43,722 nucleotides of DNA. It comes from Bacteroidia bacterium. GTDB taxonomy: Bacteria > Bacteroidota > Bacteroidia > Flavobacteriales > Flavobacteriaceae. The stretch covers positions 1 through 43,722 of the forward strand of contig JAUIFC010000011.1 of the NCBI GenBank assembly GCA_030429455.1, read 5' to 3'. The notes beneath the pieces are model-generated. The model had not been told where the DNA came from and made no database searches. It worked only from the letters and a program-made list of their open reading frames with translations. The position numbers were made by a program, and so were the translations under genes. Positions 8,486 to 16,498 of this stretch are shown one piece after another (the stretch's first letter is position 1; each line of letters begins with the position of its first letter).

Positions 8486-10420
8486 ATGATTGATATTACC
8501 TTACCAGATGGTAGCATAAAATCATACGAGAGTGGTTCTACGCCTTTGGATATTGCCAAATCCATTAGTCATGGATTGGCTAGAAATGTTATTTCTGCAA
8601 AGTTTAATACCCAAACCATAGAAGCGACCACACCACTCACCGAAAATGGAGATTTAGTGCTTTTTACGTTCAGTGATAAGGAAGGAAAACAAGCATTTTG
8701 GCATAGCACAGCGCATGTCATGGCGCAGTCGATTTTAAAATTTTACCCTAAAGCAAAACTCACCATCGGTCCAGCCATCGATAATGGATTTTACTACGAC
8801 GTGGATTTTGGAGAGGACAATATTTCTGAAAAAGATTTTCCTCAGATTGAAAAAAAGATGTTGGAAATCGCCAGACAAAAACATGAATTTAGGCTAAGGG
8901 AAGTCAGTAAATCGGATGCTTTGAATTACTATACTTCAAATCGATTTAAAACAGAATTGATACAAAACCTCAACGATGGGGAAATCACATTTTGTGATCA
9001 TGATGATTTTACAGATTTATGTCGTGGCGGACACATCCCGAACACCGGTTTTATCAAAGCAGTCAAACTTTTAAGCGCTGCAGGCGCTTATTGGAGAGGC
9101 GATGAAAAAAATCCACAGCTCACCAGAGTTTACGGCATCTCTTTCCCTAAACAGAAAATGCTGACAGAGTATTTAGAACTGCTTGAAGAAGCCAAACGAA
9201 GAGATCACCGTAAGGTTGGCAAAGAACTAGAGTTGTTTACCTTTTCACAAAGAGTTGGTCAAGGTTTGCCTTTATGGTTACCAAAAGGCGCGGCTTTGCG
9301 TGAACGTTTAGAGAATTTTCTGAAAGAAGCACAATTCAAAGCAGGTTACGAGCAAGTCATGACACCACATATTGGCCAAAAGGAATTATATACTACCTCT
9401 GGCCACTATCAAAAATATGGAGAAGATAGCTTTCAACCCATTCATACACCTAAGGACGACGAGGAATTTTTATTAAAACCGATGAACTGCCCTCATCATT
9501 GTGAGATTTATAAAGCTTTCCAATGGAGCTATAAAGACCTTCCTGCACGTTACGCCGAATTTGGCACTGTTTATCGCTATGAACAGAGCGGAGAATTGCA
9601 CGGTTTAACTCGTGTCAGAGGATTTACACAAGATGATGCTCATATATTTTGTACACCCGAACAATTGGATGAAGAGTTTAAAAATGTGATAGACCTCGTC
9701 CTATATGTATTTGGGTCTTTAGGTTTTGAAAACTTTACAGCACAAGTGTCATTAAGAGATCCTGAAAATACTGAAAAATACATTGGCTCTGATGAAAATT
9801 GGGAAAAGGCAGAGAATGCCATCATAAAAGCTGCAAAAGACAAAGGCTTAAATTACAAAATTGAAACTGGCGAAGCTGCGTTTTATGGGCCTAAATTAGA
9901 TTTTATGGTCAAAGATGCATTGCAGCGCGAGTGGCAATTGGGAACGATTCAAGTGGATTATAATTTACCTGAACGTTTTGAATTGACATACAAAGGCAGC
10001 GACAATGAGTTGCACCGTCCAGTGATGATACACCGAGCGCCATTCGGTAGTTTAGAAAGATTTATAGCCATACTGTTGGAACACACAGGCGGCAACTTCC
10101 CGTTATGGCTTACAAACGAACAAGCTATCGTATTATCTATCAGCGAGAAATACGAAAATTATTCTGAAAAAGTTTTGAGTTTGCTTAAAAATAACGAAAT
10201 TCGCGCCCTCGCAGATGATAGAAGCGAAACCATGGGTAAAAAGATACGGGATGCCGAAACCAAAAAAATCCCTTATATGATTATCGTTGGAGAAAATGAA
10301 ATGAATACAGAAACCATATCTGTGAGACAACATGGTGGAAAAGACTTAGGACAAATGTCTGTTGAAGATTTTTCTTCTATGATAAAAAGCGAAATGCAGA
10401 AAGAAATTGTAAAAAACTAA
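8486..10420 (+). CDS. thrS: Threonine--tRNA ligase
   Basis: A 644-residue class II aminoacyl-tRNA synthetase that charges tRNA-Thr. In order: N-terminal TGS domain (1-60), editing domain with HSTAHVMAQ and the SAD signature LCRGGH, catalytic core with zinc-binding PMNCPHHCE, motif 2 ([20 protein letters not shown]), motif 3 ([13 protein letters not shown]), and the C-terminal anticodon-binding domain (about 545-644). Length is normal for the family. It heads the conserved thrS-infC-rpmI-rplT cluster, with a good -7 promoter element just upstream. Confidence 0.98.
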   Translation: MIDITLPDGSIKSYESGSTPLDIAKSISHGLARNVISAKFNTQTIEATTPLTENGDLVLFTFSDKEGKQAFWHSTAHVMAQSILKFYPKAKLTIGPAIDNGFYYDVDFGEDNISEKDFPQIEKKMLEIARQKHEFRLREVSKSDALNYYTSNRFKTELIQNLNDGEITFCDHDDFTDLCRGGHIPNTGFIKAVKLLSAAGAYWRGDEKNPQLTRVYGISFPKQKMLTEYLELLEEAKRRDHRKVGKELELFTFSQRVGQGLPLWLPKGAALRERLENFLKEAQFKAGYEQVMTPHIGQKELYTTSGHYQKYGEDSFQPIHTPKDDEEFLLKPMNCPHHCEIYKAFQWSYKDLPARYAEFGTVYRYEQSGELHGLTRVRGFTQDDAHIFCTPEQLDEEFKNVIDLVLYVFGSLGFENFTAQVSLRDPENTEKYIGSDENWEKAENAIIKAAKDKGLNYKIETGEAAFYGPKLDFMVKDALQREWQLGTIQVDYNLPERFELTYKGSDNELHRPVMIHRAPFGSLERFIAILLEHTGGNFPLWLTNEQAIVLSISEKYENYSEKVLSLLKNNEIRALADDRSETMGKKIRDAETKKIPYMIIVGENEMNTETISVRQHGGKDLGQMSVEDFSSMIKSEMQKEIVKN

Positions 10421-10449
10421 AAATAAAGTTTAACTAAATACATTTAAAA

Positions 10450-11004
10450 ATTAGAAGAAGAAATAACAATTATCGTCCTAGAGAGACTAAGGAAGACCAA
10501 CACAGAATCAATGACAAGATAAGGGTCAGAGAAGTACGTGTTGTTGGAGACAATGTAAAAATGGGTGTTTACCCAACTAGAGAAGCACTAGCCATGGCAG
10601 AAGAGCAAGGTTTGGATTTGGTAGAAATTTCACCAACGGCCAAACCACCTGTTGTAAAGGTCATGGATTACAAAAAATTTCTTTTCGAACAAAAAAAGAG
10701 GGAAAAAATGCTCAAAGCTAAGGCCTCAAAAGTTATTGTAAAAGAAATTAGATTTGGTCCAAACACAGACGATCACGATTTTGAGTTTAAAAAGAAAAAT
10801 GCCATCAAATTTTTGAAAGATGGCGCAAAACTTAAAGCATTTGTGTTTTTCAAAGGACGTTCTATAATTTTTAAAGAAAAAGGAGAAATTCTATTGCTGA
10901 AATTAGCTCAGGAATTGGAAGAATATGGCAAAGTAGAACAAATGCCAAAACTAGAAGGAAAACGTATGATTATGATGTTTGCGCCTTCTGTAAAGAAAAA
11001 ATAA
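10450..11004 (+). CDS. infC: Translation initiation factor IF-3, non-canonical ATT start
   Basis: IF-3 binds the 30S subunit and enforces correct start-codon selection. The conserved N-terminal domain ([17 protein letters not shown]) lies entirely upstream of the first in-frame ATG at 10561, so that ATG cannot be the start. Between the in-frame stop at 10435 and 10561 there is no ATG, GTG or TTG. The best candidate is ATT at 10450, followed by [11 protein letters not shown], giving 184 residues, the normal length; ATA at 10438 is the only further option at the extreme end. E. coli infC likewise uses AUU, by which IF-3 represses its own translation. The C-terminal domain ([26 protein letters not shown]) is intact. 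Confidence 0.9.
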   Translation: MRRRNNNYRPRETKEDQHRINDKIRVREVRVVGDNVKMGVYPTREALAMAEEQGLDLVEISPTAKPPVVKVMDYKKFLFEQKKREKMLKAKASKVIVKEIRFGPNTDDHDFEFKKKNAIKFLKDGAKLKAFVFFKGRSIIFKEKGEILLLKLAQELEEYGKVEQMPKLEGKRMIMMFAPSVKKK

Positions 11005-11029
11005 AAGCGATAATAAATTAATATAAAAC

Positions 11030-11233
11030 ATGTCTAAAACAAAATTTAAAACAAAGTCTAGCGCTAAAAAACGTTTTAGACTTACTGGAAGCGGTAAGTT
11101 AAAACGTAAACAAGCCTTTAAAAGACACATTTTAACCAAAAAATCTAAGAAGAGAAAGTTAAAACTAACTCACGACACCTTAGTACATAAATCAGACGAA
11201 AGCAACATCAAACTTCAATTAGGTTTGAAATAA
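11030..11233 (+). CDS. rpmI: Large ribosomal subunit protein bL35
   Basis: A 67-residue, very basic protein. The family signature [20 protein letters not shown] is followed by [11 protein letters not shown] and a C-terminal helix, all as in bL35. It sits 25 nt downstream of infC and 98 nt upstream of rplT, the standard order. The spacer to rplT carries a structured element described separately. Confidence 0.96.
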   Translation: MSKTKFKTKSSAKKRFRLTGSGKLKRKQAFKRHILTKKSKKRKLKLTHDTLVHKSDESNIKLQLGLK

Positions 11234-11265
11234 GTTTTCTCGGTAATAAATTAAATTATTAACCC

Positions 11266-11315
11266 TGGAGTATGGCTCATAAAGTTCCTGAAAAACAAAT
11301 AGGACGCCTACTACA
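11266..11315 (+). ncRNA. Candidate cis-regulatory hairpin in the rpmI-rplT spacer
   Basis: The spacer folds into nested helices. The outer stem is TGGAGTA (11266-11272) with TACTACA (11309-11315), one mismatch. The middle stem is GGC (11274-11276) with GCC (11306-11308). The inner stem is TCCT (11286-11289) with AGGA (11301-11304), extended by G11284-C11305 across a one-base bulge. The loop is AT-rich. The right arm is paired almost without interruption while the left arm has a 7-nt bulge. It ends 16 nt before the rplT ATG, a place suited to autogenous control by L20. A 17-codon ATG frame (11272-11325) also runs through it, so a leader-peptide role is an alternative. Confidence 0.45.
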
Positions 11316-11331
11316 AAAAAATTAAAAAGAA

Positions 11332-11676
11332 ATGCCAAGATCAACAAATTCAGTCGCTTCAAGAGCGAGACGTAAAAAAATAATGAAGCTAGCCAAAGGC
11401 TATTACGGAAGACGTAAAAACGTTTGGACTGTTGCAAAAAATGCAGTAGAAAAAGGATTGCTTTACGCTTACAGAGACAGAAAAGCTAAAAAGAGAAACT
11501 TTAGAAGTTTATGGATTGTAAGAATAAATGCTGCCGCAAGATTAAACGGAATGTCTTATTCTCAGTTTATGGGTAAATTGAAAGCCAACAACATCGAATT
11601 GAACAGAAAAGTTCTCGCCGACCTTGCAGTGCACAATCCTGAAGCTTTTACAGCAATTGTAAACAAAGTAAAGTAA
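11332..11676 (+). CDS. rplT: Large ribosomal subunit protein bL20 (copy 1, operon copy)
   Basis: A 114-residue basic protein needed for early 50S assembly and, in other bacteria, for autoregulation of the infC-rpmI-rplT operon. Family motifs: [57 protein letters not shown] and [15 protein letters not shown]. The conserved Arg28 is retained. It is the last gene of the thrS-infC-rpmI-rplT operon and is followed by a terminator. A near-identical copy lies 2.1 kb downstream. Confidence 0.97.
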   Translation: MPRSTNSVASRARRKKIMKLAKGYYGRRKNVWTVAKNAVEKGLLYAYRDRKAKKRNFRSLWIVRINAAARLNGMSYSQFMGKLKANNIELNRKVLADLAVHNPEAFTAIVNKVK

Positions 11677-11700
11677 ATCGAAAACCATTATCGCTTTTAA

Positions 11701-11729
11701 AAATCCTTCTCGTCAGAGAGGGATTTTTT
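11701..11729 (+). terminator. Rho-independent terminator after rplT copy 1
   Basis: Stem AAATCCTTCTC / GAGAGGGATTT around a GTCA loop, then a T-run. The same hairpin with a GAAA-type loop follows the second rplT copy. Confidence 0.85.
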
Positions 11730-11740
11730 GTTGTTATCTA

Positions 11741-12679
11741 CTATGCTCCTGCTAGGCATGTCTTACAACCTTCTCTAGTGCATATTTTTTTTGAATTTCT
11801 AATTTTTCGGACTTCATTTCCATTCCATACTTCATCTACAGTTTCTATATTCAAATCTCCTATTGAAACATCAACGTTATATACTACAGGACATGGACGC
11901 ACCTTATTGTAAGCATTTACTAATAGACTAATATAAGGGTGAATACAATTTTTAGTTCTAATTTCTTTTCTATCCTTCCATAATCTTTTCCTGTAAGCAT
12001 TTGGTATTAATCTAAACTCCTTGCAGCCTAACTTATAGGCATATCTTTCAGCATCGGCCTGTTCATCTTTATTCCAATCAAAATCTATCATCTGCCACTC
12101 AATGTCTAATGATTTTTTATTTAACTTTTTAAAATGAATAATTTTTTTAAGATTATGTATCACTAATCTTAAATCTCCATTTCTTCTATATTTATTATAG
12201 GTTTCACTCGTTATGCCATCTATGGCTACTATCATTCTGTCAAGTCCGGAATTGACAAGACTTTCCCAAAAGCTGTCGTCTCTTTCTACAGATAAATTTG
12301 TACTTATTATCGTACCAATGTTTTTGGATTTAGCGTATTCAATGTATCTTACTATTTCCTTATTTTCGAGTGGTTCCCCGATCTCATATAGAGACACTAC
12401 AAAAAGGTATTTTTTAAATTTATCTACAAGTTTTTTAAATGATTCAAATGGGTAGAATAGATTCTCTTTTTTTGAATTACAGTATATACAATCCATATTG
12501 CACATTCGACTAATCTCAACTCTCAGAAATGCAGGAGAGGTATCAATAACTTCTCTCTCTGTTTTCCAATAATACAGACTTTTAATCAAATTGAACATTT
12601 TTGGTAAAGTCATATATTTCAAATACCCTAAATACCTGCTGTAATTTAGATTTAAAATTTTAAATTCATTTTTTTTCAT
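11741..12679 (-). CDS. Radical SAM/SPASM-type protein
   Basis: A 312-residue protein. The radical SAM cluster motif is CNMDCIYC (Cys60, Cys64, Cys67), followed by the glycine-rich SAM-binding strand region (VSLYEIGEPLENKEIV) and the substrate-side motif LDRMIVAIDG. The C-terminus has the spaced cysteines of a SPASM/twitch auxiliary Fe-S domain (NCIHPY, RPCPVVY, CTREGCKTC). Such proteins use a reduced cluster to make a 5'-deoxyadenosyl radical that modifies a peptide, sugar or other substrate; the substrate here is unknown. It is AT-rich, lies between two rplT copies, and is 29 nt downstream of a ferredoxin gene that could supply electrons. A peptide-maturase role is possible, but no convincing precursor is seen. 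Confidence 0.85.
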   Translation of the reverse strand: MKKNEFKILNLNYSRYLGYLKYMTLPKMFNLIKSLYYWKTEREVIDTSPAFLRVEISRMCNMDCIYCNSKKENLFYPFESFKKLVDKFKKYLFVVSLYEIGEPLENKEIVRYIEYAKSKNIGTIISTNLSVERDDSFWESLVNSGLDRMIVAIDGITSETYNKYRRNGDLRLVIHNLKKIIHFKKLNKKSLDIEWQMIDFDWNKDEQADAERYAYKLGCKEFRLIPNAYRKRLWKDRKEIRTKNCIHPYISLLVNAYNKVRPCPVVYNVDVSIGDLNIETVDEVWNGNEVRKIRNSKKICTREGCKTCLAGA

Positions 12680-12708
12680 GACTTGAAATTTTCATGATTA
12701 ATGCCAAT

Positions 12709-13194
12709 TTAACTTAAAAACCTTAAAACTTTGATGAGGAAATTATCGTTTGATTTATCTCCTTTATGGTTTTCATCGTCAAATTCCTCTGATACGCTGT
12801 AATTATTTGATGCTCTAGTTCTGTTTTCATTGAATTTCAAGTAGTCCACTCGTTTATTGCCATGCAAGAAATTTATTTTTTGTTCTAGTTCATCTTCAGT
12901 TTCGATTTTAAAATTTTCTATACAATCAATTGGGCATATTGTTAAACATTGTGGTTCTTTTGAAATGCTGTAACATTCAGTACATTTTTCCGGGACTATG
13001 AAATAAAAGTCATCATTTAGAGGTTGGAATTCCTGTTTAGAACTTTGATCTTCATGATGTTTTAATCTAATAGAGTCATCAAAAGTATCAACGGAAAAAT
13101 CCCAATTCTCGCCAGCCTCATATATAGCGTGATTTGGGCATTCAAAAATACATGCACCGCAATTAATACAATCATCTGTAATTAGCATTGACAT
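12709..13194 (-). CDS. Divergent two-[4Fe-4S] ferredoxin (YfhL/FdxN-like)
   Basis: A 161-residue protein. The first cluster motif is CINCGACIFECP near the N-terminus, followed by NHAIYEAG. The second is CTECYSISKEPQCLTICPIDC, with the 8-residue spacing between second and third Cys typical of YfhL/FdxN-type ferredoxins. About 45 acidic residues separate the two motifs, as in flavobacterial housekeeping homologues. The ~40-residue tail after the EQKINFLHG segment is unusual and Asn/Asp/Lys-rich. It is the first gene of a unit with the radical SAM gene, 29 nt away, so it is inferred to be its electron donor. An internal ATG at 13188 is an alternative start. Confidence 0.85.
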   Translation of the reverse strand: MSMLITDDCINCGACIFECPNHAIYEAGENWDFSVDTFDDSIRLKHHEDQSSKQEFQPLNDDFYFIVPEKCTECYSISKEPQCLTICPIDCIENFKIETEDELEQKINFLHGNKRVDYLKFNENRTRASNNYSVSEEFDDENHKGDKSNDNFLIKVLRFLS

Positions 13195-13256
13195 GAAAAG
13201 AGTATTTCATTATTCATAATACTTTATAAATATAACTATACATTAAAAAGTAAAAC

Positions 13257-13382
13257 ATGATAAAAATCATATTAATAATAAAACTAATAAGATGTATAAA
13301 TTATGTGAGAAACTTATTCTTATTTATGTTAGGACAGAAACTAAAAAACAATAGATCATTAATTAAAATAATTGAATTCTAA
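13257..13382 (+). CDS. Possible 41-residue hydrophobic basic peptide
   Basis: An ATG-initiated frame of 41 codons in the AT-rich gap between the ferredoxin gene and rplT copy 2, running toward rplT. The product is rich in Ile, Leu, Lys and Asn with a hydrophobic N-terminal half. It resembles no family I know. Low sequence complexity and the AT-rich setting make a chance frame likely; it is listed because it is the only candidate small peptide beside the radical SAM gene. Confidence 0.2.
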   Translation: MIKIILIIKLIRCINYVRNLFLFMLGQKLKNNRSLIKIIEF

Positions 13383-13440
13383 ATAATAATTTCCTTTTCA
13401 ACTTTTAAACACCATATTGATTGATTCAAGCTTAATAAAA

Positions 13441-13785
13441 ATGCCAAGATCAACAAATTCAGTCGCTTCAAGAGCGAGACGTAAAAAAATAATGAAGCTT
13501 GCCAAAGGCTATTACGGAAGACTTAAGAACGTTTGGACTGTTGCAAAAAATGCAGTAGAAAAAGGTTTACTTTATGCTTACAGAGATAGAAAAGCAAAAA
13601 AGAGAAACTTTAGAAGTTTATGGATTGTAAGAATTAATGCCGCTGCTCGTTTAAACGGGATGTCTTATTCTCAGTTTATGGGTAAATTAAAGGCTAACAA
13701 CATCGAGTTGAACAGAAAAGTTCTTGCAGACCTTGCGGTTCACAACCCGGAAGCCTTCAAAGCCATTGTAGATAAAGTAAAGTAA
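13441..13785 (+). CDS. rplT: Large ribosomal subunit protein bL20 (copy 2)
   Basis: A 114-residue paralogue differing from copy 1 at three residues: Arg28Leu, Thr107Lys and Asn111Asp. Arg28 is conserved between this family and E. coli L20, so the change may matter for rRNA contact. An in-frame TTG at 13417 is a less likely start than the ATG, where homology with copy 1 begins. At DNA level there are about 30 differences, nearly all silent and all but one beyond the first 80 bases. Copy 2 lacks infC, rpmI and the hairpin upstream; no clear promoter was seen in the AT-rich DNA before it. It may be a functional second gene or a remnant of strain-level recombination. Confidence 0.93.
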   Translation: MPRSTNSVASRARRKKIMKLAKGYYGRLKNVWTVAKNAVEKGLLYAYRDRKAKKRNFRSLWIVRINAAARLNGMSYSQFMGKLKANNIELNRKVLADLAVHNPEAFKAIVDKVK

Positions 13786-13838
13786 ACTAAAAACACATTA
13801 TCGCTTTTAAAAATCCTTCTCGAAAGAGAGGGATTTTT
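13441..13838 (+). repeat. Direct repeat B: rplT plus terminator, second copy
   Basis: Second copy of the 398-bp repeat at 11332-11729. Its edges again match the rplT ATG and the terminator T-run exactly. Confidence 0.9.
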
Positions 13839-13839
13839 T
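13811..13839 (+). terminator. Rho-independent terminator after rplT copy 2
   Basis: AAATCCTTCTC / GAGAGGGATTT stem followed by T8; duplicated together with rplT. Confidence 0.85.
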
Positions 13840-13842
13840 TTA

Positions 13843-14039
13843 TGGTCATTGCAAATTATTTCAAATGAATACGTCACTGCGAGGGTGATAACCCAAAGTA
13901 GTCCTGGGGTATTTAGTTCAGAATTTCAACCAAAGTTACAAGACTCAAGATTGCCACACTCACTACGCTCGTACGCAATAGCGGTTCAATGCTCAATACA
14001 AATGGTCAAAAGGAGATTCCTCCTGACGTCGGAATGACA
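13843..14039. repeat. Interspersed palindromic repeat of flavobacterial type
   Basis: A non-coding stretch made of degenerate modules such as CGTCACTGCGAGG, GATTGCCACACTCACTACGC and GGAGATTCCTCCTGACGTCG, ending in CGGAATGAC. These resemble dispersed imperfect-palindrome elements that often occur between genes in Bacteroidota genomes. Short frames in it do not look coding. It lies directly after the rplT copy 2 terminator and before tRNA-His. Only one copy is visible here, so the dispersed nature rests on general knowledge. Confidence 0.55.
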
Positions 14040-14045
14040 ATAAAA

Positions 14046-14072
14046 AAACCTCCAGATTTCTCTGGAGGTTTT
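14046..14072 (-). terminator. Terminator downstream of tRNA-His
   Basis: Stem AACCTCCAGA / TCTGGAGGTT with a 4-base loop, followed on the minus strand by a T-run. It sits immediately 3' of the tRNA. Confidence 0.8.
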
Positions 14073-14073
14073 G

Positions 14074-14148
14074 GGTGGCTAACCGGATTCGAACCGGCGA
14101 CCCTTGGATCCACAAACCAATACTCTAACCAACTGAGCTATAGCCACC
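14074..14148 (-). tRNA. tRNA-His (anticodon GTG)
   Basis: Read on the minus strand: 5' GGTGGCTATAGCTCAGTTGG, a D arm, an anticodon loop TTGTGGA, and a T arm GGTTCGAATCC. The acceptor GTGGCTA pairs with TAGCCAC. The extra 5' G (position -1) opposite discriminator C73 is the identity mark of tRNA-His and agrees with anticodon GTG. The anticodon stem closes with a T-T mismatch (31-39). The CCA end is not fully encoded. Confidence 0.92.
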
Positions 14149-14226
14149 ATTTTTGGGATTGCAAATGTAGTTAAAATTCAGATTTCTCAAAATCTTTTTT
14201 GATAAAAATGAACTAATATTGCTTAC

Positions 14227-14949
14227 TTACATCAAATCAAAAACAGACTTCACACCAATGTAACGCTCTACCGTAAAGCCTTCTGCATAATCAGTTCCAA
14301 TGATACGACCCAAATTCCTAGCTCTATAGCTAACACTTTCTAAAAAATTTGAACTTGAAATAGGTGTTTCTGGCTCGTCACTGTTTGGATCGTAAAACTG
14401 GGATTTGTAAGCTAATACAGATGCCATTTTAGCCTCAATAGTTTCTGAGATGTCGACCACAAAATCTGGGTCGATATCGTACCATTGGATATAATGGTAC
14501 ACCTGACTAGGCCGCCAAGGTTCTTGCACCACTCCATTATAGGTCGTTTCATACTTTGTGAGACCACTTAAAAAACAAGCTTCACTGACCAACAAACTGC
14601 CTTTGCCGTGGTCGATGTGTCGATCTCTAATCGCATTGCAAAATACAACTTGAGGTTTGTAATGCCTGAGCATCTTAATGACCTCAGCTTTGTTTGCGTC
14701 ATTAATTTCAAAAAGTGCATCTTTAAACCTAAGGTTGTGTCTTACGGAGACTCCTAAAATTTCAGCTGCGGCATTTGCTTCTTGTTCTCTGATTTCTTTA
14801 GAACCACGTGTTCCCATTTCGCCTTGCGTCAAATCAATGATTCCTGCTGTTTTGCCTTTACTAATTTCTAAGGCTAAAGTTCCAGCGCAGCTCAACTCTA
14901 CATCGTCGGGATGAGCACCAAAAGCCAAAATATCAAGTTGTTTATGCAT
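14227..14949 (-). CDS. bshB1: Bacillithiol biosynthesis deacetylase BshB1
   Basis: A 240-residue zinc hydrolase of the PIG-L/LmbE family. The N-terminal metal motif GAHPDDVELSCAG is followed by LTQGEMGTRGS and the second metal region RDRHIDHG. The C-terminal GTDYAEGFTVERYIGV is the BshB1 hallmark. It removes the acetyl group from GlcNAc-malate, the middle step in making bacillithiol, a low-molecular-weight thiol found in Firmicutes and many Bacteroidota. Its start overlaps the end of the upstream nhaC gene by 8 nt, so the two are translationally coupled, though no functional link is obvious. Confidence 0.93.
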   Translation of the reverse strand: MHKQLDILAFGAHPDDVELSCAGTLALEISKGKTAGIIDLTQGEMGTRGSKEIREQEANAAAEILGVSVRHNLRFKDALFEINDANKAEVIKMLRHYKPQVVFCNAIRDRHIDHGKGSLLVSEACFLSGLTKYETTYNGVVQEPWRPSQVYHYIQWYDIDPDFVVDISETIEAKMASVLAYKSQFYDPNSDEPETPISSSNFLESVSYRARNLGRIIGTDYAEGFTVERYIGVKSVFDLM

Positions 14950-16405
14950 CTCTAAGCTGTTTGATTTTTATACTAAAAGCAGCAAATATAAGTGTCATAA
15001 ACGGACTTAAATAATTAAAAATAGCGTAAAAAAAGTATTCTGCGACACCAACACCTAGAACACCGCTTTGATAAGCACCACAAGTATTCCAAGGAATAAG
15101 AACAGAAGTCACTGTTCCCGAATCTTCAAGCGTTCGGCTTAAGTTTTGAGGTGCTAAGCCTTTATCGCTAAAAGCTTTTTTATACATTTTTCCTGGAATC
15201 ACAATGGCCAAGTACTGGTCCGATGCTATGGCATTTAGCCCCAAACAACTCACCACAGTACTCGCAAACAACCCAAAAACAGTGGAAGCGATGGACAATA
15301 ATGCTTTTGTAATTCTTGCTAAAGCCCCTATACCATCCATGACCCCACCAAAAACCATGGCACAAATGATTAAGAAAATCGTCCAAAGCATGCCCGTCAT
15401 TCCGCCAGCAGAAAAAAGTTCGTTTAACTTATCATTGTCTGTTGCAATAGCAGTATCTGTAAATATAGCATTTACAATGGCGGAGGATTTAGAATCCGAC
15501 AATGTGCTTAATACTTCAGCTTGAAAAATAACTGCAAATACTGCTGCTAAAACAACGCCTGAAGCCAATGCCACAAGAGGCTTTGTCTTGAACAGAATCA
15601 ACACAACTACAGCAACAGGCACTAAAAACAAGTAAGGTGTTATGTTAAAACTTTTGTCTATTGATGCAAGTAAATATTCAATATCCGCATTACCTGTTGG
15701 TTCCAAGTTAATGCTAATAATACTAAAGACTACTAAGGTTATTATAATTGTTGGCACGGTTGTATAAGCCATATATTTAATATGTGTAAACAAATCTGTT
15801 CCCGCCATTGCTGGCGCCAAATTTGTCGTGTCGCTTAAGGGAGACATTTTATCTCCAAAATAAGCACCAGATATTACAGCACCAGCAATCATTCCAGGAT
15901 GTATGCCTAAAGCAGTTCCTATACCAACCAAGGCAATACCAACAGTGGCAGAAGTAGTCCACGAACTTCCAGTCGCGATAGATATAATGGCTGCAATAAC
16001 AATAGATGCTGGCAAAAATATTTCTGGACTAAGTACTTTAAGACCATAATAAACCATGGCCGGTATAACACCGCTGATCAACCACGTTCCTGCTAAGGCA
16101 CCAACTAAAAACAAAATCATGATGGGCACAAATACGCTTTTTAAATTATCCCAAACTTCTCTGAGCATAACCACAGGAGCTACCTTGTTAAATATCCCTA
16201 CAAGCATCGCTACAATGCCACCCATAAGAAGTATATATTGGTTGGAATAACCGCCAAGCATTTCACCTTCAAACTGAAAAATATTAAAGGCTAAAAGCGT
16301 CATTAACACAACTACTGGAAAAAGTGCTACATAAAGATTAATCTCTTTTTTAAGACTTGTATTTTGATGGTTAATTTTATTATTTGAAAATTCATTCTGT
16401 TGCAT
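14942..16405 (-). CDS. nhaC: NhaC-family Na+/H+ antiporter
   Basis: A 487-residue inner-membrane protein with about 11-12 hydrophobic segments. Family signatures: ATGSSWTTSATVGIALVGIG, AGAVISGAYFGDKMSPLSDT and the late region ASDQYLAIVIPGKMYKKAF with LIPWNTCGAYQSGVLGV, which line the ion pathway in NhaC transporters. It should export sodium in exchange for protons, consistent with a marine lifestyle. It lies upstream of bshB1, overlapping it by 8 nt. The first ~25 residues are Asn/Lys-rich and cytoplasmic. Confidence 0.9.
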   Translation of the reverse strand: MQQNEFSNNKINHQNTSLKKEINLYVALFPVVVLMTLLAFNIFQFEGEMLGGYSNQYILLMGGIVAMLVGIFNKVAPVVMLREVWDNLKSVFVPIMILFLVGALAGTWLISGVIPAMVYYGLKVLSPEIFLPASIVIAAIISIATGSSWTTSATVGIALVGIGTALGIHPGMIAGAVISGAYFGDKMSPLSDTTNLAPAMAGTDLFTHIKYMAYTTVPTIIITLVVFSIISINLEPTGNADIEYLLASIDKSFNITPYLFLVPVAVVVLILFKTKPLVALASGVVLAAVFAVIFQAEVLSTLSDSKSSAIVNAIFTDTAIATDNDKLNELFSAGGMTGMLWTIFLIICAMVFGGVMDGIGALARITKALLSIASTVFGLFASTVVSCLGLNAIASDQYLAIVIPGKMYKKAFSDKGLAPQNLSRTLEDSGTVTSVLIPWNTCGAYQSGVLGVGVAEYFFYAIFNYLSPFMTLIFAAFSIKIKQLRDA

Positions 16406-16498
16406 TTCTAATATATTTTCAGCTGTAATGTTACAACTTTAGGCTGAATCGAACAAGTAAACAGAATGATTATGAAGGACCGTCAAGCAATTGTTGGT

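Larger units (their letters stand above)
11332..11729 (+). repeat. Direct repeat A: rplT plus terminator, first copy
   Basis: This 398-bp stretch recurs at 13441-13838 with the same length and about 91% identity. Similarity begins at the rplT start codon and ends just after the terminator T-run; sequences beyond either edge are unrelated. The two copies flank about 1.7 kb carrying a radical SAM gene and a ferredoxin gene. Confidence 0.9.

Noticed and set aside
10561-11004. infC starting at the ATG at 10561
   Set aside because: This would remove the conserved IF-3 N-terminal domain that is clearly encoded upstream in the same frame.
12213-12455. 80-residue plus-strand frame inside the radical SAM gene
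   Set aside because: Antisense shadow; the radical SAM motifs on the minus strand decide the coding strand.
13849-14174. Two ~60-residue frames over the repeat and tRNA
   Set aside because: One translates the palindromic repeat; the other runs antisense through tRNA-His.
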